This document shows, piece by piece, positions 43,963 to 53,069 of a stretch of DNA of 64,000 bases. Under the pieces are notes generated by a model. That model did no database searches. It saw nothing but the letters and a program-made list of their open reading frames with translations, and was not told where the DNA came from. Made by a program: the position numbers and the translations under genes. The first letter of the stretch is position 1; each line of letters opens with the position of its first letter. This DNA comes from Nitrospira_E sp052156535 (lineage in GTDB: Bacteria > Nitrospirota > Nitrospiria > Nitrospirales > UBA8639), in the NCBI RefSeq assembly GCF_052156535.1, contig NZ_JBQKUP010000035.1:186001-250000 (forward strand). Reading direction: 5' to 3'.

Positions 43963-44391
43963 ACATTCACGACGCTTTCTTCCCGCTGACTCTTTTCGTA
44001 TTGGCCATTCTTTCCCTAAAGGGCAGAGAATCGCACCCATGCAAATCCTAGCATGGGTCTGTTGAAAAAAGCCGCCAGCGGCGTTCTCGCCATTATTCCG
44101 TGCTCACGTACTAAACGTACGCTCCGTGGGTAAAAACGGCTGCGGCCTTTCCTTCGAGAGGCCTCAGGACAGGACTGGACGGACCCTTCGGGAAGACTCA
44201 GGGCATGCTTTTTTGAACCGACCCGGAGCCTTTGATGAGTAATCTAATCCTAGGCAAATTTATCTTTAAAAATCTTTATTATTCAACACTCCCTTGCATA
44301 GACCATGGGCTAGCCATAAGGGACCCAACGCTTAGACAAAAAAAGAAGGAAGGAGGCGAGCCTTGACGGAGGAAAAACCAAGGACGTGTTG
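43963..44391. other. Convergent intergenic region with repeat copy 3
   Basis: About 430 bases between the PFK gene and the convergent hypothetical gene. It holds the third family 1 repeat (44055-44224). The remaining 167 bases after the repeat are AT-rich, with TTATTATTCAACACTCCC resembling the flank of copy 2; no gene or terminator is visible. Confidence 0.5.
44055..44224 (+). repeat. MITE-like palindromic repeat, family 1, copy 3
   Basis: A 170-bp copy with ends GGGTCTGTTGAAAAAAG and CTTTTTTGAACCGACCC. It shares GCCGCCAGCGGCGTTCTCGCC, CCGTGCTCACGTACT, AACGGCTGCGGCC and GGACAGGACTGGACGGAC with the other copies. It is about 24 bases longer because of an extra GACTCAGGGCA-type duplication near its right end. 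Same orientation as copy 2. Confidence 0.85.
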
Positions 44392-44745
44392 TTATTGATG
44401 CGTTTCGTGTTTATAGAGGGATTCCGACACATCCATCAAAAATCCTCCCTCATCCGTGAGCACCAACCCTCCATCCTGATCCAGACTAAATCTCATCGAA
44501 TCCAAGAGAGCCGTCACCGGCAATTGATACACAATGAGGGTCCCTGAGACAATCGACATGACCTTTGTGCGAAGATCGGACTTCTTTTGCATGTTTCCGC
44601 TAAACATATCTTTTACAAACGTATACCCTTTCACCTTGACGATCCCGGCTTCATAGATCAGCACCTCGCCCACAAAAAACCGGGGCGTATCTTTTTCAAA
44701 TAGTCGGCGATGGACGATTAACAGTTTCTCTCCTTGGTTAAGCAT
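44392..44745 (-). CDS. Conserved hypothetical protein
   Basis: A 117-residue soluble protein. The first half is strand-rich and opens with KLLIVHRRLFEKDTPRFFVGEVLIYEAGIVKV cut by turns; the second has KVMSIVSGTLIVYQLP and a final GGLVLTDEGGFLMDVSE. The pattern suggests a small beta-barrel, but I recognise no family. AAAGGAGG eight bases before the ATG is a strong site, so the protein should be well expressed. It is 80 bases downstream of the CBS gene on the same strand and could be in one operon with it. Confidence 0.75.
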   Translation of the reverse strand: MLNQGEKLLIVHRRLFEKDTPRFFVGEVLIYEAGIVKVKGYTFVKDMFSGNMQKKSDLRTKVMSIVSGTLIVYQLPVTALLDSMRFSLDQDGGLVLTDEGGFLMDVSESLYKHETHQ

Positions 44746-44824
44746 GCGTTTCCTCCTTTAACTCGGCAAAAGGATAAGAGAGGATTGTCTGCTTCCTCAT
44801 CAGTGGGCCGAGAATCTCTTTCGT

Positions 44825-45469
44825 TTATACCCAGTGGTCAAAGTCAGGATGGGCGACCAGGGCACGCAGAATATCACTTCTGGTAATCATGCCCACTAAG
44901 CCCGCGGCTTCAGACACAATCGGCAATGCGCCAATGCGTTCCTCCAACAACACCCTCGCAAGTGCGCGAAGCTCGGCTTCCGGGGACGCGACCAGGACAG
45001 GGCGACTGATCAGACTGTGGATAGAACCTCCGGCTTGTTTCTTAGGCCCCGTGGTCCCTGAAAGAACCGACTCCATGGTTCCCCGTAACAGATCCCGATC
45101 GGACAATATCCCGACCACGATGTCCTTTGCGTCGAGAATAGGGATGTGTCGAAATCGCCTGGAAAGAACCACATCCCAGGCTTGGGCAAGTGAGGACGTC
45201 ACAGGAAGCGTGACGACAGGGGAAGACATGATGTCCCTGGCAAAAATCTTTGCTCGAGAAGATTGCGTGAACGATTCAACCTGTTCATACAAGCGGGCCT
45301 GCAGGGAAGATGGCCCGGCATTCTTCTGAGAAACCGAAGGAGGATTTTCCTGCCCGACCTTCCCCTGGCCGGCGGCAGGGGCCTTCGAGATTTTCTCGAC
45401 ATTTCTCTGCCGGAACGAACCCGGCACATAGGGGACCCGCATGCCTCCTGGGTCAAATACGGTGAACAT
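44825..45469 (-). CDS. CBS-pair protein with disordered N-terminal region
   Basis: A 214-residue protein. Residues 1-65 are polar and low in order (QGKVGQENPPSVSQKN), then two CBS domains: one with ARDIMSSPVVTLPVTSSLAQ and FRHIPILDAKDIVVGILSDRDLL, the other with ISRPVLVASPEAELRALAR and IGALPIVSEAAGLVGMITRSDIL. The IMSSP and GILSDRDLL patterns are canonical adenine-nucleotide-binding CBS signatures. The start MFTVFDPGG has GGAG seven bases upstream; eleven more in-frame codons lie above it. It is the largest of the three solitary CBS proteins here. Confidence 0.86.
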   Translation of the reverse strand: MFTVFDPGGMRVPYVPGSFRQRNVEKISKAPAAGQGKVGQENPPSVSQKNAGPSSLQARLYEQVESFTQSSRAKIFARDIMSSPVVTLPVTSSLAQAWDVVLSRRFRHIPILDAKDIVVGILSDRDLLRGTMESVLSGTTGPKKQAGGSIHSLISRPVLVASPEAELRALARVLLEERIGALPIVSEAAGLVGMITRSDILRALVAHPDFDHWV

Positions 45470-45580
45470 TCCGACACTCCGTGTCTGGTTCCATGGGTTC
45501 ACACTCTAAACCTGTGAATGAGACATTGAGCCTATTTGTTGAACCCCCTTCACCGTTTTGCGAGGTCCAAATTTTCGTGC

Positions 45581-46897
45581 TCAGCGCAGGCATGGAGACG
45601 GTCCCAGCAATCCTTCCGGCAACCGGGTTCGTGCATCGACACAAGACTGATTCAGTTGTGCCTGGTTTAAACCTTGGGCATACCGAATGGCCACACCCTC
45701 CAAACGCGTGCCCTGCAAAGAGGCTTTTTCGAGATTCGCTCCCCGAAGATCGGCCCCGTAAAACCTCGCCCCATCCAGTTTGGCCTCTTGCAGATTGGTA
45801 CGGAACAGCACGGCAAATTCCAGATTGCTCTGCGAAAGATCCGCTTCAACCAGATTCGCCCAGGAGACATCGGCGCCTTCCAGATTTGCCCCCTGCAAAT
45901 TCGCCTTCGCGAGATAGGCTTCATCCAATGTCGCCCGCAAAAGATTGCTATTCGCTAAATTCGCCTCAAGCAAGTCGGCATTCTGAAAACTTGCCCCGGC
46001 GCAATTGGCTCCTTCGAGATTGGCCTGAAACAGAACGGCCCTGTCCAAATTCGCTTCACGGAGATTGGCCTGCGTCAGCACAGCCTCATTCAGATTGGCT
46101 AATCCCAAATCCGCCCCGGACAAATCGGCCGAGCGAAGATCGGCTTCTTGCAAGTTGCTTCGGTTTAAATCCGCATCCAAAAGTTTGACATTGGCGAGTA
46201 AGGCTCGGTGAAAATTGGCTTCTCGACCATCGGCTCGAATAAGAGACGCCTCCGCCAAATTGGCCATTTCGAAATCCGCCCTGACCAGATTGGCCTCCTC
46301 CAAATCAGCGCCTCGTAAAACACCCAGGCGGAAACGAGACTCTGCGAGATTCGCTTCTCGCAAATCGGCCCCCGTGAAATTGGCCTGGGTCAAATCGGCT
46401 TTTCGAAAATCCGCCAACCGGGCCCTGGCACCTGAGACATTGGCTCCGCGCATATCAACCGAGTAGAAAGAGGCTTCGGTGAGGTTAGCTTTTTGAATGT
46501 TTACATGGACTAACTTGGCCGTGGTGAACACGGCACGCGTCAGGTCGGCCCCTTGAAAGTTGGCCCCGCTCAAATCCTTTTCCCGAAAATCAACCCCGGC
46601 CAGATCGGCCCCGCATAAATCGGCCTGCATCCCTTTCGGGTCTTGATGATCGGCGAGCCATAGGGCATGTGCGGCAAACATCCGGACCAGCGTCTCTTCC
46701 GGAACCTGTTTTCCGAGGAATGCCCCATGACAATCCGGGGAGGTGCCGGTGAGGCCACCGGACACATCCAGATGCTCCCCATAGGCTCCGGTGGCCATCA
46801 GCCATCCGATGAATATGAATCCCATCAGCCCTACGACCCACGACCCTCCTGGTTTCACCGACCTCACATGCGAATGACCTGTCTTTCCTGTGTTCAA
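45581..46897 (-). CDS. Exported or membrane-anchored pentapeptide-repeat protein
   Basis: A 438-residue protein with an N-terminal hydrophobic segment (WVVGLMGFIFIGWLMATGAYG) that is a signal or anchor, about 60 residues of linker with a Cys pair, and then about 300 residues of A(D/N)Lxx pentapeptide repeats (for example LSGANFQGADLTRAVF, LREANLAESRFRLGVL), which build a right-handed quadrilateral beta-helix. It ends AQLNQSCVDARTRLP. The repeats run nearly without interruption, giving a rod of about 14 turns. I take TTG 46897 as start because AGGAGG lies seven bases upstream; the upstream ATG at 46933 has none. Function unknown; it probably acts as a scaffold in the envelope. Confidence 0.85.
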   Translation of the reverse strand: MNTGKTGHSHVRSVKPGGSWVVGLMGFIFIGWLMATGAYGEHLDVSGGLTGTSPDCHGAFLGKQVPEETLVRMFAAHALWLADHQDPKGMQADLCGADLAGVDFREKDLSGANFQGADLTRAVFTTAKLVHVNIQKANLTEASFYSVDMRGANVSGARARLADFRKADLTQANFTGADLREANLAESRFRLGVLRGADLEEANLVRADFEMANLAEASLIRADGREANFHRALLANVKLLDADLNRSNLQEADLRSADLSGADLGLANLNEAVLTQANLREANLDRAVLFQANLEGANCAGASFQNADLLEANLANSNLLRATLDEAYLAKANLQGANLEGADVSWANLVEADLSQSNLEFAVLFRTNLQEAKLDGARFYGADLRGANLEKASLQGTRLEGVAIRYAQGLNQAQLNQSCVDARTRLPEGLLGPSPCLR

Positions 46898-46999
46898 CAA
46901 TATCCCTCCTTTGTGTTCTTTATGTCGTGTCAAGTCCGAGCTTCATCAGATGGTCATCGATGAAAGCCGGCAAAACATTCGGCATTCATGCGATTGAGG

Positions 47000-47908
47000 T
47001 TAATGCCGGACGACCAGCACGGACGAAGGCGCATACGCGCTCACCCATTCCGAGACACTTCCCATGGTAAATCGTTCCACACCCGTAAGCCCCTTGGATC
47101 CCATGACCACCAATTTGGAGTGACAGGCTGGAACCGACTCAACAATTTTCTCCCGTGGATTCCCCTGAAGACGTTCTCCCACCACTTGGAACCCTTCCTT
47201 AAGAAACAATTCTCGATATTGCTCAAGGCATTCCTGAGCATGCTGCCGAAGAGGTGCCACCAGGGTCTTCAGCCGTGATTTCGGGAATATCTTCTTGGAC
47301 GCATCCGTCAAGATATCGGGCACAACCGACACCAGGTGAAGGGTCACCTCTTCGGGAGACAACCATTCTTTCACCTTGTTTGCCGCAAACTTGGATGCCT
47401 TGGACCCATCCAAGGCAAGTAGGACGGAAGCCGGCACGTCGAGCGGACTCTTGACCGTCAGGACGGAGCAGGGACCATGAGTCAGAATCGTCCTGGAAAT
47501 ACTTCCAAGCAGATATCCCGGGAGATCGTTCATTCCGCGTGATCCCACAACCACCAAGTCAGGCCGGCTCCGCTCGGAATAGCTGATAATTGAATCAGCC
47601 ACATGCCCTTTCACCAAGGCCGTCTTAATCGCCGCGAAGGGCTTTGTCGTGGCCTGGCTTAATGCCAAATCGATTCGGTGCGCACAACCCGTCAAGACCT
47701 TCTGACCCGCTGCCTCCAGTTTTTGAGAAATATCTTTGGTTCCTGACTCATGCTTTTTCGGTCGCTTCCCCCCACCACCTTTCAAGATCCGTGGATCAAC
47801 CGCATGCAACAACACCAACTCGCTTACCGAATGTCGAAACAGCTTGCCTATACATTCCAGGGCCCAGAGAGAAAACTCCGATTCATCAACCGCACACAGG
47901 ATTTTCAT
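47000..47908 (-). CDS. Tandem universal stress protein
   Basis: A 302-residue protein with two Usp domains, both with the intact ATP-binding pattern: VGSRGMNDLPGYLLGSIS and MGSKGLTGVERFTMGSVS. The first domain begins MKILCAVDESEFSLWAL, the second SVLLALDGSKASKFAANKV. GGAGATGAGCCA supports the ATG. It is divergent from the single-domain Usp at 48316 across a 407-base spacer that must hold both promoters. ATP-binding Usp proteins are linked to growth arrest and long-term survival. Confidence 0.92.
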   Translation of the reverse strand: MKILCAVDESEFSLWALECIGKLFRHSVSELVLLHAVDPRILKGGGGKRPKKHESGTKDISQKLEAAGQKVLTGCAHRIDLALSQATTKPFAAIKTALVKGHVADSIISYSERSRPDLVVVGSRGMNDLPGYLLGSISRTILTHGPCSVLTVKSPLDVPASVLLALDGSKASKFAANKVKEWLSPEEVTLHLVSVVPDILTDASKKIFPKSRLKTLVAPLRQHAQECLEQYRELFLKEGFQVVGERLQGNPREKIVESVPACHSKLVVMGSKGLTGVERFTMGSVSEWVSAYAPSSVLVVRH

Positions 47909-48315
47909 TGGCTCATCTCCTCAATCTCATTCACACAGAACACTTCACACAAGTCCATTCTTCATGACGACACACTCTTCCACTCGCAGGAATCCTGCCA
48001 AGCGGAAAAGTATTTGACCAATATTTTTCTGGCCGGAAGTTTGAAATTTACATGAAAAGAAAACGTCATAACCTTTCACGCTATTTCCACATGCCCTTTT
48101 TTGGGACTATTTTCCTTCAGTATGGTGTAGCTTTTTTCCGCTTTTTTCAGGAGACGAATAAAATTAGTTGACCAGGAGCCAACGTTTTGTCACGTCTAAC
48201 TCTCGCTCAAACCCTCCTCTCAGGAAAAGAACATGGTCTGGCATTTTCTTTGCTGAGTTCTCATGCATTATCGTAAATATCTACGCTATGACAACCACAT
48301 CATGAGGTCAACAAC
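47909..48315. other. Divergent promoter region between two Usp genes
   Basis: About 400 AT-rich bases between two divergently transcribed stress genes. Plus-strand frames here are shadows of the antisense strand of the Usp gene. Short candidate sites such as TTTTTTCCGCTTTTTTC occur, but no palindromic operator stands out. Confidence 0.45.
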
Positions 48316-48888
48316 ATGGGTGACGGTTTGTTTCAAAAAATTCTGATACCCGTCGATTTTGCTCCATCCTCACGAGAGGCGTTTCTAGTTGGTCTTCGTC
48401 TGGCACGAAGTTTTCATTCAGAGGTCATACTTCTTCATGTCATCGACACCAAGTCCCTTGATGCCCTGAACGCTCTCGGGCTCGCGCTGCCCTCAGAGGA
48501 GAAAGTCCAAAAAAAACGATTACATCACCAGGCTCGTCTTCTGGCGCGGGGCCTGTTGACGTTGCCTGAAACCAAAGGGCTAAAAATTACGCGTGTACTC
48601 AGCGAAGGGAACCCTTTTATAGAAATTGCCCGTATGACACGAACAGAACAGGTCGACCTTGTGGTCATGGGCAGTTATGGGGGCCAAACGGGCGATATTA
48701 CCAGGATTTTTTTTGGCAGTACGGCCGAAAAAGTGGTTCGCACCGTGACATGTCCAGTGCTTTGCGTCCCGCATCCTTATCATCAACGACAGCCCTTCAC
48801 CGATGTTGATGCGGTATCCAAACCGGTCAAAACGGAACCGAAAAAGAAGCGCACCAAACCCTCGTCCGTTTCAAGAAAAAGAAAATAA
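48316..48888 (+). CDS. Universal stress protein with basic tail
   Basis: A 190-residue single-domain Usp. The core has KILIPVDFAPSSREAFLVGL, VILLHVIDTKSLDAL and the ATP-binding region VMGSYGGQTGDITRIFFGSTAEKV, whose loop is two residues longer than the classic G-x2-G-x9-G. The last 35 residues form a Lys/Arg-rich tail (KKKRTKPSSVSRKRK) that may bind nucleic acid or membranes. GAGG eight bases before the ATG supports the start. It is divergent from the tandem Usp at 47000. Confidence 0.9.
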   Translation: MGDGLFQKILIPVDFAPSSREAFLVGLRLARSFHSEVILLHVIDTKSLDALNALGLALPSEEKVQKKRLHHQARLLARGLLTLPETKGLKITRVLSEGNPFIEIARMTRTEQVDLVVMGSYGGQTGDITRIFFGSTAEKVVRTVTCPVLCVPHPYHQRQPFTDVDAVSKPVKTEPKKKRTKPSSVSRKRK

Positions 48889-49325
48889 TTGCCGACGACA
48901 CCCTCAATCCCCTTCAGACACCAAGGGCTTCCTGTTGCCCGGGACAGCGGTTCCAGCCCTAGGGGTTCCTCCTGTCTCCTCTCCCTTTCCTCATTTATGC
49001 CTTATGGACGTCAGTCAACCTCCCTCCTCACGTTTCCCTCCATCCCCACTTCCCCAGTTAACGTTTTCGAGAGCAGTGCTTATCCCTTTTCCACACTCAT
49101 GCCTGGCAGGGTCTGTCGTTTTCAGCGGAGTGGTCTTAACCCCGTCACTCATCACATCAGGTGGTCGGACGCATTCGAATTTCTTACCCAAGACATTAAT
49201 GTGATGGCCCCGGTCATTCAGGCAGAAAGGAATCATTCTTGGATTGGAAGTAACCGGTTCTTCTTTAGGTCGGTTCCTTATCAACGCCGACACCAACCAC
49301 TTTGAGCGTTTCTTGAGAAAAGCTG
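48889..49325. other. Intergenic region, nothing recognised
   Basis: About 440 bases between the Usp and the antiporter gene. Open frames on both strands (48889-49305 plus, 49015-49296 minus) are Pro/Ser/Phe-rich or lack ribosome-binding sites and are not supported. No clear terminator. Confidence 0.45.
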
Positions 49326-50516
49326 ATGGACGACATCCCTAAAATACTGATTACGCTTGGCGCCTTATTCCTGTTAGGGCTGCTCACCGATCTGTTGGGA
49401 CGCCGAACGTTTATCCCAAGAGTCACCTTGTTACTGCTTGCCGGGTTTGCCATCGGTCCATCCGGACTCGATCTCTTGCCGGACTTCCGGGAAGACTGGT
49501 TTTCTCTCGTGACTAACATCGCCTTAACCATGGTGGGGTTCCTTCTTGGACATCATATGACCGGTTCGTCTCTACAAAAAAGGGGAACCGTCGTTTTGTG
49601 GATCTCGATTGGAGCAGTCCTCGCAACCGCCACGACCGTCTTCATTGGACTTCTGGCCTTTGGCGTCCAGATAGAAATTGCACTCATCCTGGCGGGTATT
49701 GCCCTGGCGACCGATCCTGCTGCCACCATAGATGTCATCCGGGAGATTCGGGCGAAAGGGGAATTTGCCAAGACATTGGAAAGTGTCGTGGCCATTGACG
49801 ACGTCTGGGGCCTCCTGATCTTTAGCGTTCTCCTGGCTATTGCTCAAACGTTTTCCGGACAGGGAACCGGGTGGGACATGCTCCTGCTGGGAGTATGGGA
49901 AATCGCCGGAGCCATGCTGCTGGGACTAGTGCTGGGGATTCCCATGGCCTATTTAACCGGACGCATCAAGCAAGGGGAGCCCACTCAAGCCGAGGCGTTA
50001 GGGCTCGTCCTGCTGTGTGGAGGCCTTGCCGTTTTCTTGCATGTTTCTTTTATTCTAGCGGGTATGGTCTTAGGAGCTACCGTGGCCAATTTATCCGTTC
50101 ACCACCGACGGCCCTTTACCGCCATTGAAGGAATTGAGTGGCCGTTCATGATCCTCTTTTTTATCCTGGCCGGGGCCTCATTGGACCTGCATGCCTTACA
50201 AGCAACAAGCCTGCTGGGCGTTGCCTACATCATACTGCGACTCACAGGCCGGGTGATCGGGTCCTGGGGGGGGGGACTCGTCAGCGGGGCATCTCCCCTC
50301 ATTCGACAATGGATGGGCATGGCACTCTGGCCGCAAGCCGGAGTCGCGTTGGGCATGGCATTATTAGCCAGTCAACACCTGCCCGACCTCAAGGAAGTGA
50401 TTCTTCCGATTGCAATCGGCTCCACGATCATCTTCGAATTTATCGGACCGGTCATGACCCGAAAAGCCCTCATAAAAGCCGGCGAAGGGGAGAAAAACCA
50501 TAGGATGGTGACGTGA
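49326..50516 (+). CDS. CPA2-type cation:proton antiporter
   Basis: A 396-residue integral membrane protein of the Na+/H+ (or K+/H+) exchanger family with about eleven to thirteen spans. Diagnostic blocks are PRVTLLLLAGFAIGPSGLDLLP at the start, the unwound-helix motif IALATDPAATIDVIRE and the ion-binding VVAIDDVWGLLIFS with its pair of Asp residues, and near the end MALWPQAGVALGMALLASQ. There is no C-terminal TrkA-N domain, so it is a short form. It ends 331 bases before the N-ATPase operon on the same strand; together they could move Na+ or K+ and protons. The start has no strong ribosome-binding site. Confidence 0.88.
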   Translation: MDDIPKILITLGALFLLGLLTDLLGRRTFIPRVTLLLLAGFAIGPSGLDLLPDFREDWFSLVTNIALTMVGFLLGHHMTGSSLQKRGTVVLWISIGAVLATATTVFIGLLAFGVQIEIALILAGIALATDPAATIDVIREIRAKGEFAKTLESVVAIDDVWGLLIFSVLLAIAQTFSGQGTGWDMLLLGVWEIAGAMLLGLVLGIPMAYLTGRIKQGEPTQAEALGLVLLCGGLAVFLHVSFILAGMVLGATVANLSVHHRRPFTAIEGIEWPFMILFFILAGASLDLHALQATSLLGVAYIILRLTGRVIGSWGGGLVSGASPLIRQWMGMALWPQAGVALGMALLASQHLPDLKEVILPIAIGSTIIFEFIGPVMTRKALIKAGEGEKNHRMVT

Positions 50517-50847
50517 CAAACAGAAATGGATGATCGGGGTGCCCCTATTCGGCTTGGTGAAATCTGAAACCGGATGATTGTAGGGAGCATGGTGGATCCA
50601 GGCTCTCTTCAATCGTACAATGACTGAACATTGTCTGCGGATTTGGTAGATAACCGGATCCTTTTCACTTGGCTATCAGCGGAGACGTTGACTCATGCAT
50701 GCGAGCAGAGGTTGAATAAAAGGCCGTATGTCACCGCCCGGCATCCTCTGCAAGAGAAAGGAAACCCGGGTTGATCACCGACACAAGACCGCTCAACCGA
50801 CGCCCTGACTCCGGGCTACCGGACATCCAAAGAGGCATGAGGTGAAC
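50517..50847. other. Leader and promoter region of the N-ATPase operon
   Basis: About 330 bases with no supported ORF. It should contain the operon promoter; I see no convincing -35/-10 pair or sigma-54 site. An AGAGG is placed just before the GTG/ATG start cluster of the beta subunit. Confidence 0.45.
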
Positions 50848-52317
50848 ATGAAGACCAGTCCCCCCAACTCCGGTACAGTCGTCTCAGTGCGTGGCAGTGT
50901 CGTGGATGTCCGGTTCGATCACCATTTACCACCCATCTATTCGTTATTGCGCGCGGGCCGGGAAGGCCGAATCGCCATCGAGGTGTTGGCTCAACTCGAC
51001 ACCCATCGGGTGCGCGGTATTGCGCTCACGCCCACGCAAGGCCTCGCGCGTGGCATGGCCGTGGAAGACACCGGGGGGCCGCTCATGGCACCGGTCGGCA
51101 AGGGCATTCTCTCCCGCATGTTCGACGTGTTCGGCAACGTCATCGACCGCAAGCTTGCACCATCAGAGATCCATTTTCGCACCGTCCATCAAGCCCCGCC
51201 GGCCTTAGCGCGACGCTCCACCCAATCTGAGATCTTCGAGACCGGCATTAAGGTGATTGATGTGCTGATGCCGCTTGAGCGCGGAGGCAAAGGCGGTCTA
51301 TTTGGCGGAGCAGGCGTGGGAAAGACCGTTTTGCTCACCGAGATGATTCACAACATGATCGGGCAACACCGGGGCGTCAGTATTTTTTGCGGGATAGGCG
51401 AACGCTGTCGGGAAGGTGAAGAACTCTACCGCGAAATGAAGGAAGCCGGTGTGCTGCCGAATATGGTCATGGTGTTCGGGCAGATGAACGAACCACCGGG
51501 CAGCCGGTTCCGAGTAGGCCACGCGGCACTGACCATGGCGGAGTATTTCCGTGACGACGAGCATCGGGACGTCCTCCTCCTCATCGATAACATTTTCCGT
51601 TTCATCCAGGCTGGCTCTGAGGTTTCAGGATTGATGGGGCAGATGCCTTCCCGGCTTGGCTATCAGCCCACAATGGGCACCGAACTGGCCCGATTGGAGG
51701 AACGCATCGCTAACACCGATACCGGCGCCATCACCTCGATTCAAGCGGTCTATGTTCCCGCGGATGATTTTACCGATCCGGCGGCGGTACACACGTTCTC
51801 TCATCTTTCGGCATCCATCGTGCTTTCGCGCAAACGAGCCAGTGAGGGACTCTACCCCGCCATTGACCCCCTGCAGTCCAGTTCTAAAATGGCCACCCCT
51901 GGCACGATTGGGGAACGGCATTACCGCATCGCGCAGGAAGTCCGGCGGACGCTCGCACAATATGCGGAACTCAAGGATATCATCGCCATGCTTGGCCTGG
52001 AGCAATTATCCCCGGAGGACCGCAACGTGGTCGCGCGGGCCAGACGGCTTGAGCGATTTCTCACCCAGCCGTTTTTTACCACGGAACAATTTTCAGGACT
52101 CAAGGGGAAACTCGTCAGCCGGAAAGATGCCCTGGACGGTTGTGAACGGATCCTGCAGGACGAATTTAAGGATTATCCTGAACATGCCCTGTACATGATT
52201 GGAGAGGTTGAGGAAGCGAAGGAAAAAGCCAAGGCGGGAAAATCCGGATTTCCAGACGAACAGGAATCGGACACCGTCGCCACAAACACTACACAGTCCC
52301 CCCGGTCATCGAAATGA
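50848..52317 (+). CDS. atpD: N-ATPase beta subunit
   Basis: A 489-residue catalytic beta subunit of the N-type F1Fo ATPase. It has the P-loop GGAGVGKT (about 153-160), GIGERCREGEELYREMKEAGV, LLLIDNIFRFIQAGSEVSGLMGQMPS cut across turns, and the C-terminal DELSEED-like region (QLSPEDRNVVARARRLERFL). The tail after VEEAKEKAKAG is hydrophilic and extends about 35 residues. It forms the catalytic hexamer with alpha. First gene of an operon ordered D-C-Q-R-B-E-F-A-G. ATG 50848 has GAGG five bases upstream; a GTG two codons earlier is an equal candidate. Confidence 0.95.
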   Translation: MKTSPPNSGTVVSVRGSVVDVRFDHHLPPIYSLLRAGREGRIAIEVLAQLDTHRVRGIALTPTQGLARGMAVEDTGGPLMAPVGKGILSRMFDVFGNVIDRKLAPSEIHFRTVHQAPPALARRSTQSEIFETGIKVIDVLMPLERGGKGGLFGGAGVGKTVLLTEMIHNMIGQHRGVSIFCGIGERCREGEELYREMKEAGVLPNMVMVFGQMNEPPGSRFRVGHAALTMAEYFRDDEHRDVLLLIDNIFRFIQAGSEVSGLMGQMPSRLGYQPTMGTELARLEERIANTDTGAITSIQAVYVPADDFTDPAAVHTFSHLSASIVLSRKRASEGLYPAIDPLQSSSKMATPGTIGERHYRIAQEVRRTLAQYAELKDIIAMLGLEQLSPEDRNVVARARRLERFLTQPFFTTEQFSGLKGKLVSRKDALDGCERILQDEFKDYPEHALYMIGEVEEAKEKAKAGKSGFPDEQESDTVATNTTQSPRSSK

Positions 52318-52345
52318 CCGGGGAGACCGAAACCAGTACTCGAAT

Positions 52346-52750
52346 ATGCCGCCGATGCTCATGACCCTGAAAATTCTTCTGCCGTTCCGTATTTTCACCG
52401 TGCAAAAGTCGGTGGCACGTCTCGTCGCGGAAACACGGGAAGGCTCGTTTGGCCTTTTGCCGCAACGGCTGGACTGCGTGGCGGCCCTCGAGCCGGGGAT
52501 TCTGACCTATGAGACCGCCACAGAAAATGAGCAATACATTGCCATTGATGAAGGAGTACTGGTCAAAAGCGGACCTGATGTGATGGTCTCCGTGCGCAAC
52601 GCGATTGCCGGAACCGACCTCCGGAAATTGCGTGAGACGGTGGAACGTGAATTTCTGACTCTGGACGAACAGGAGCAAAGCCTCCGCTCGGTGATGGTCA
52701 AGTTGGAAAGTAGCTTTATGCGCCGATTGGCGGATTTCCGTCATGTCTGA
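52346..52750 (+). CDS. atpC: N-ATPase epsilon subunit
   Basis: A 134-residue epsilon subunit of the central stalk. The N-terminal beta-sandwich (MTLKILLPFRIFTVQKSVARLVAE, then REGSFGLLPQRLDCVAAL) is followed by short C-terminal helices (RETVEREFLTLDEQEQSLRSV). It couples rotation to catalysis and in other ATPases restrains hydrolysis. The natural start is near MPPMLMTLK; three Met codons (52346, 52355, 52361) compete and none has a clear ribosome-binding site. Its stop overlaps the start of atpQ by eight bases, showing tight coupling. Confidence 0.88.
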   Translation: MPPMLMTLKILLPFRIFTVQKSVARLVAETREGSFGLLPQRLDCVAALEPGILTYETATENEQYIAIDEGVLVKSGPDVMVSVRNAIAGTDLRKLRETVEREFLTLDEQEQSLRSVMVKLESSFMRRLADFRHV

Positions 52751-53069
52751 GAAACTCTCACCTGAGGAGACGATCTTAGCCAGAAAGGTTGGCACAAAAG
52801 CGACACGCAAACTCAAAGCACAACGCCACCGAACGCAAACCGTCTGGTTTGGGTTGGGCATGATGGGACTGGTGGGCTGGTCCGTCGCGATTCCGACCTT
52901 GCTCGGCGCGGCCATCGGACTCTGGCTGGACAAACATTACCCCGGACCGCATTCATGGACGCTCACATTGCTCTTTATCGGCCTGTTCATCGGCTGTGTC
53001 AATGCCTGGCATTGGGTCACCAGGGAAGATAAGGAAATTCAAGCGGAACAGGAGAATCACGATGAATGA
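52743..53069 (+). CDS. atpQ: N-ATPase accessory subunit AtpQ (AtpI-like)
   Basis: A 108-residue membrane protein specific to N-ATPase operons and related to AtpI/AtpZ. After a basic N terminus (KVGTKATRKLKAQRHR) it has two spans (WFGLGMMGLVGWSVAIPTLLG and WTLTLLFIGLFIGCVNA) and a charged C terminus. The GLWLDKHYP segment between spans is typical. It probably helps assemble the c ring or carries Mg. The ATG overlaps the epsilon stop, and its own stop overlaps the start of atpR. Confidence 0.85.
   Translation: MSEKLSPEETILARKVGTKATRKLKAQRHRTQTVWFGLGMMGLVGWSVAIPTLLGAAIGLWLDKHYPGPHSWTLTLLFIGLFIGCVNAWHWVTREDKEIQAEQENHDE

Noticed and set aside
45481..46188. 235-codon plus-strand frame and other frames opposite the pentapeptide gene
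   Set aside because: Shadows of the repetitive pentapeptide-repeat gene, which creates long open frames on the opposite strand.
48889..49305. Plus-strand frame after the Usp gene
   Set aside because: Rich in Pro, Ser and Phe with no ribosome-binding site or motif; treated as non-coding.
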